DNA of 24,920 nt from Ruminococcaceae bacterium UBA3753. GTDB lineage: Bacteria; Bacillota; Clostridia; Oscillospirales; Acutalibacteraceae. Made by a program: the position numbers and the translations under genes. The notes under the pieces were generated by a model. The model was not told where the DNA came from. It saw nothing but the letters and a program-made list of their open reading frames with translations, and did no database searches. The stretch is taken from NCBI GenBank assembly GCA_002372375.1, contig DFGJ01000018.1:16109-41028 (forward strand), written 5' to 3'. Positions 24,073 to 24,920 of this stretch are shown one piece after another; positions within the stretch are counted from its first letter, which is position 1, and each line of letters opens with the position of its first letter.

Positions 24073-24783
24073 TTTTTTATTAGCCTCGAGGAAGGAGTTA
24101 TTGCACTGATCTCTAGTTAGAGGTCTTCGGGAGTGTGAACGAGTTTAGCATTAAACTCTAAAGTTAGATAACTGGTCTTTTTCAGAATCCTTACCGTGCG
24201 TTTACTTAACTCGAGAGCTGTTTCGTTCTTCATGGAAAGCACTAAAAATTAGTGATTTTTTGCAATCTAAAATTCCATTAACTTGATTCATGTTGCTATA
24301 CCTAGTATGTTGTAAAAATGTAAGCGAAGCATTGCTGCCTTTTAATTGAATGTTTTTTGATCAGATAAAAGCAAATGGATAAATGTGCTTTGTAGATCTA
24401 GTGCACAAAGTTGAGGTGGTGTAAGATTTGATAGGTGTACTAAAGTTTTTGATGTTAAAGATAAAAACGTCAAATATATGGTAATCGAGAAAGGTTAGAA
24501 ATTATTTTAGTAATTAACAGCTCGATTCTTTTCGTCAAGAGGCGTGATTTCGTTCAGCGTAGTCTGCTTTACATACCGCCAAAGTGAAAATAGAGTGGGG
24601 GTGGAGTGGTTCTGACTTGCACAATAGTAAAACAAAAATTTTTAGACATAAGTTTTTTTGCATGTTAAGGGTACGGGAATGGCTCACAAGTGGAACAACT
24701 TTCGAAAAAGTTTAGGAAAAACAAGTTACGGTGTAGAGCTGGTTTAAAGGGAAATGGTATCATAATTATGTCACAGCAATTAA
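24073..24783. other. Spacer between aspS and the partial acetyltransferase
   Basis: This 710-base region has no supported gene. Frames are short and stopped. No clear terminator follows aspS. There is nothing else I recognise. Confidence 0.5.
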
Positions 24784-24920
24784 ATGTTTAAAGAGGTGTT
24801 TATTATTAAAAATAATATAAGTCCTAACCCAAACGTAGTTCACCCGATTGCAGGGTACGATAAAGAAATCTATGTGAAGCCAACGATTAAAAATTCTAAC
24901 ATTATAGTTGGAGATTTTAC
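24784..24920 (+). CDS. Vat-type (xenobiotic) O-acetyltransferase, N-terminal part
   Basis: The frame open to the window end reads NNISPNPNVVHPIAGYDKEIYVKPTIKNSNIIVGDFT. This matches the start of the Vat/Xat family, left-handed beta-helix acetyltransferases that use acetyl-CoA (pattern GPNP...YPI.G......KP.I...NI.VG..). Some inactivate streptogramin A antibiotics and others are housekeeping enzymes, so resistance cannot be claimed. The gene continues beyond the window; only about 45 codons are seen. The start is unsure: ATG at 24784, or GTG at 24796; an AGAGGTG at 24793-24798 would suit a later start. Confidence 0.75.
   Translation, partial: MFKEVFIIKNNISPNPNVVHPIAGYDKEIYVKPTIKNSNIIVGDF

Overview
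This window looks like the chromosome of a low-G+C Firmicute of the class Clostridia. The evidence is a PotBCD polyamine importer, a McsA-McsB pair, HPr kinase/phosphorylase, an ECF transporter ATPase, a dnaA/yidC divergent pair (the usual Firmicute origin neighbourhood), and a cysteine-containing protein at 14.1-15.0 kb of a type I know only from Clostridia. Stop codons are standard: TGA ends several genes. Coding density is low, with spacers of 0.5-1.2 kb full of stop codons. Many expected partner genes are missing: potA, ecfA1/ecfT, ctsR, clpC, dnaN, rpmH, rnpA and jag. I infer a reduced or eroding, probably host-associated genome; the sequence does not identify the host or species.

Layout. 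1-0.6 kb: the 3' end of a tRNA (possibly Trp) and a complete tRNA-Leu(CAG). 1.7-2.6 kb (-): EcfA2-type ATPase, alone between two long empty spacers. 3.7-4.3 kb (+): small aromatic-acid-exporter-type membrane protein with a good promoter. 5.4-10.7 kb (+): potB, then an unrelated membrane coiled-coil gene with its own promoter and terminators, then potC and potD. The coiled-coil gene's 3' end is repeated in tandem at about 182 bp. 11.5-13.0 kb (+): mcsA-mcsB, overlapping, followed by a degenerate array of about 170 bp repeats. 14.1-15.0 kb (-): conserved clostridial protein of unknown function. 15.7-16.6 kb (+): hprK, followed at its stop codon by an array of about 180 bp repeats carrying DnaA-box-like sites. 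18.0-19.3 kb (-): dnaA. 19.6-20.5 kb (+): yidC. 21.0-21.6 kb (-): 5S rRNA, a degenerate tRNA-Glu, and a small protein with a double-glycine leader. 22.3-24.1 kb (+): aspS. The window ends in the start of a Vat-type acetyltransferase.

How the genes relate. PotB/PotC/PotD would import spermidine/putrescine, but the ATPase must come from elsewhere. McsA and McsB form the protein-arginine kinase that marks proteins for ClpCP, although clpC and the ctsR repressor gene are not adjacent. HprK would control carbon use through HPr. DnaA and the repeats next to it suggest the replication origin lies here.

Most notable: three separate tandem arrays with similar periods (about 167-185 bp), each directly after the 3' end of a gene; the DnaA-box repeats near dnaA; and the coiled-coil gene inside the pot operon.
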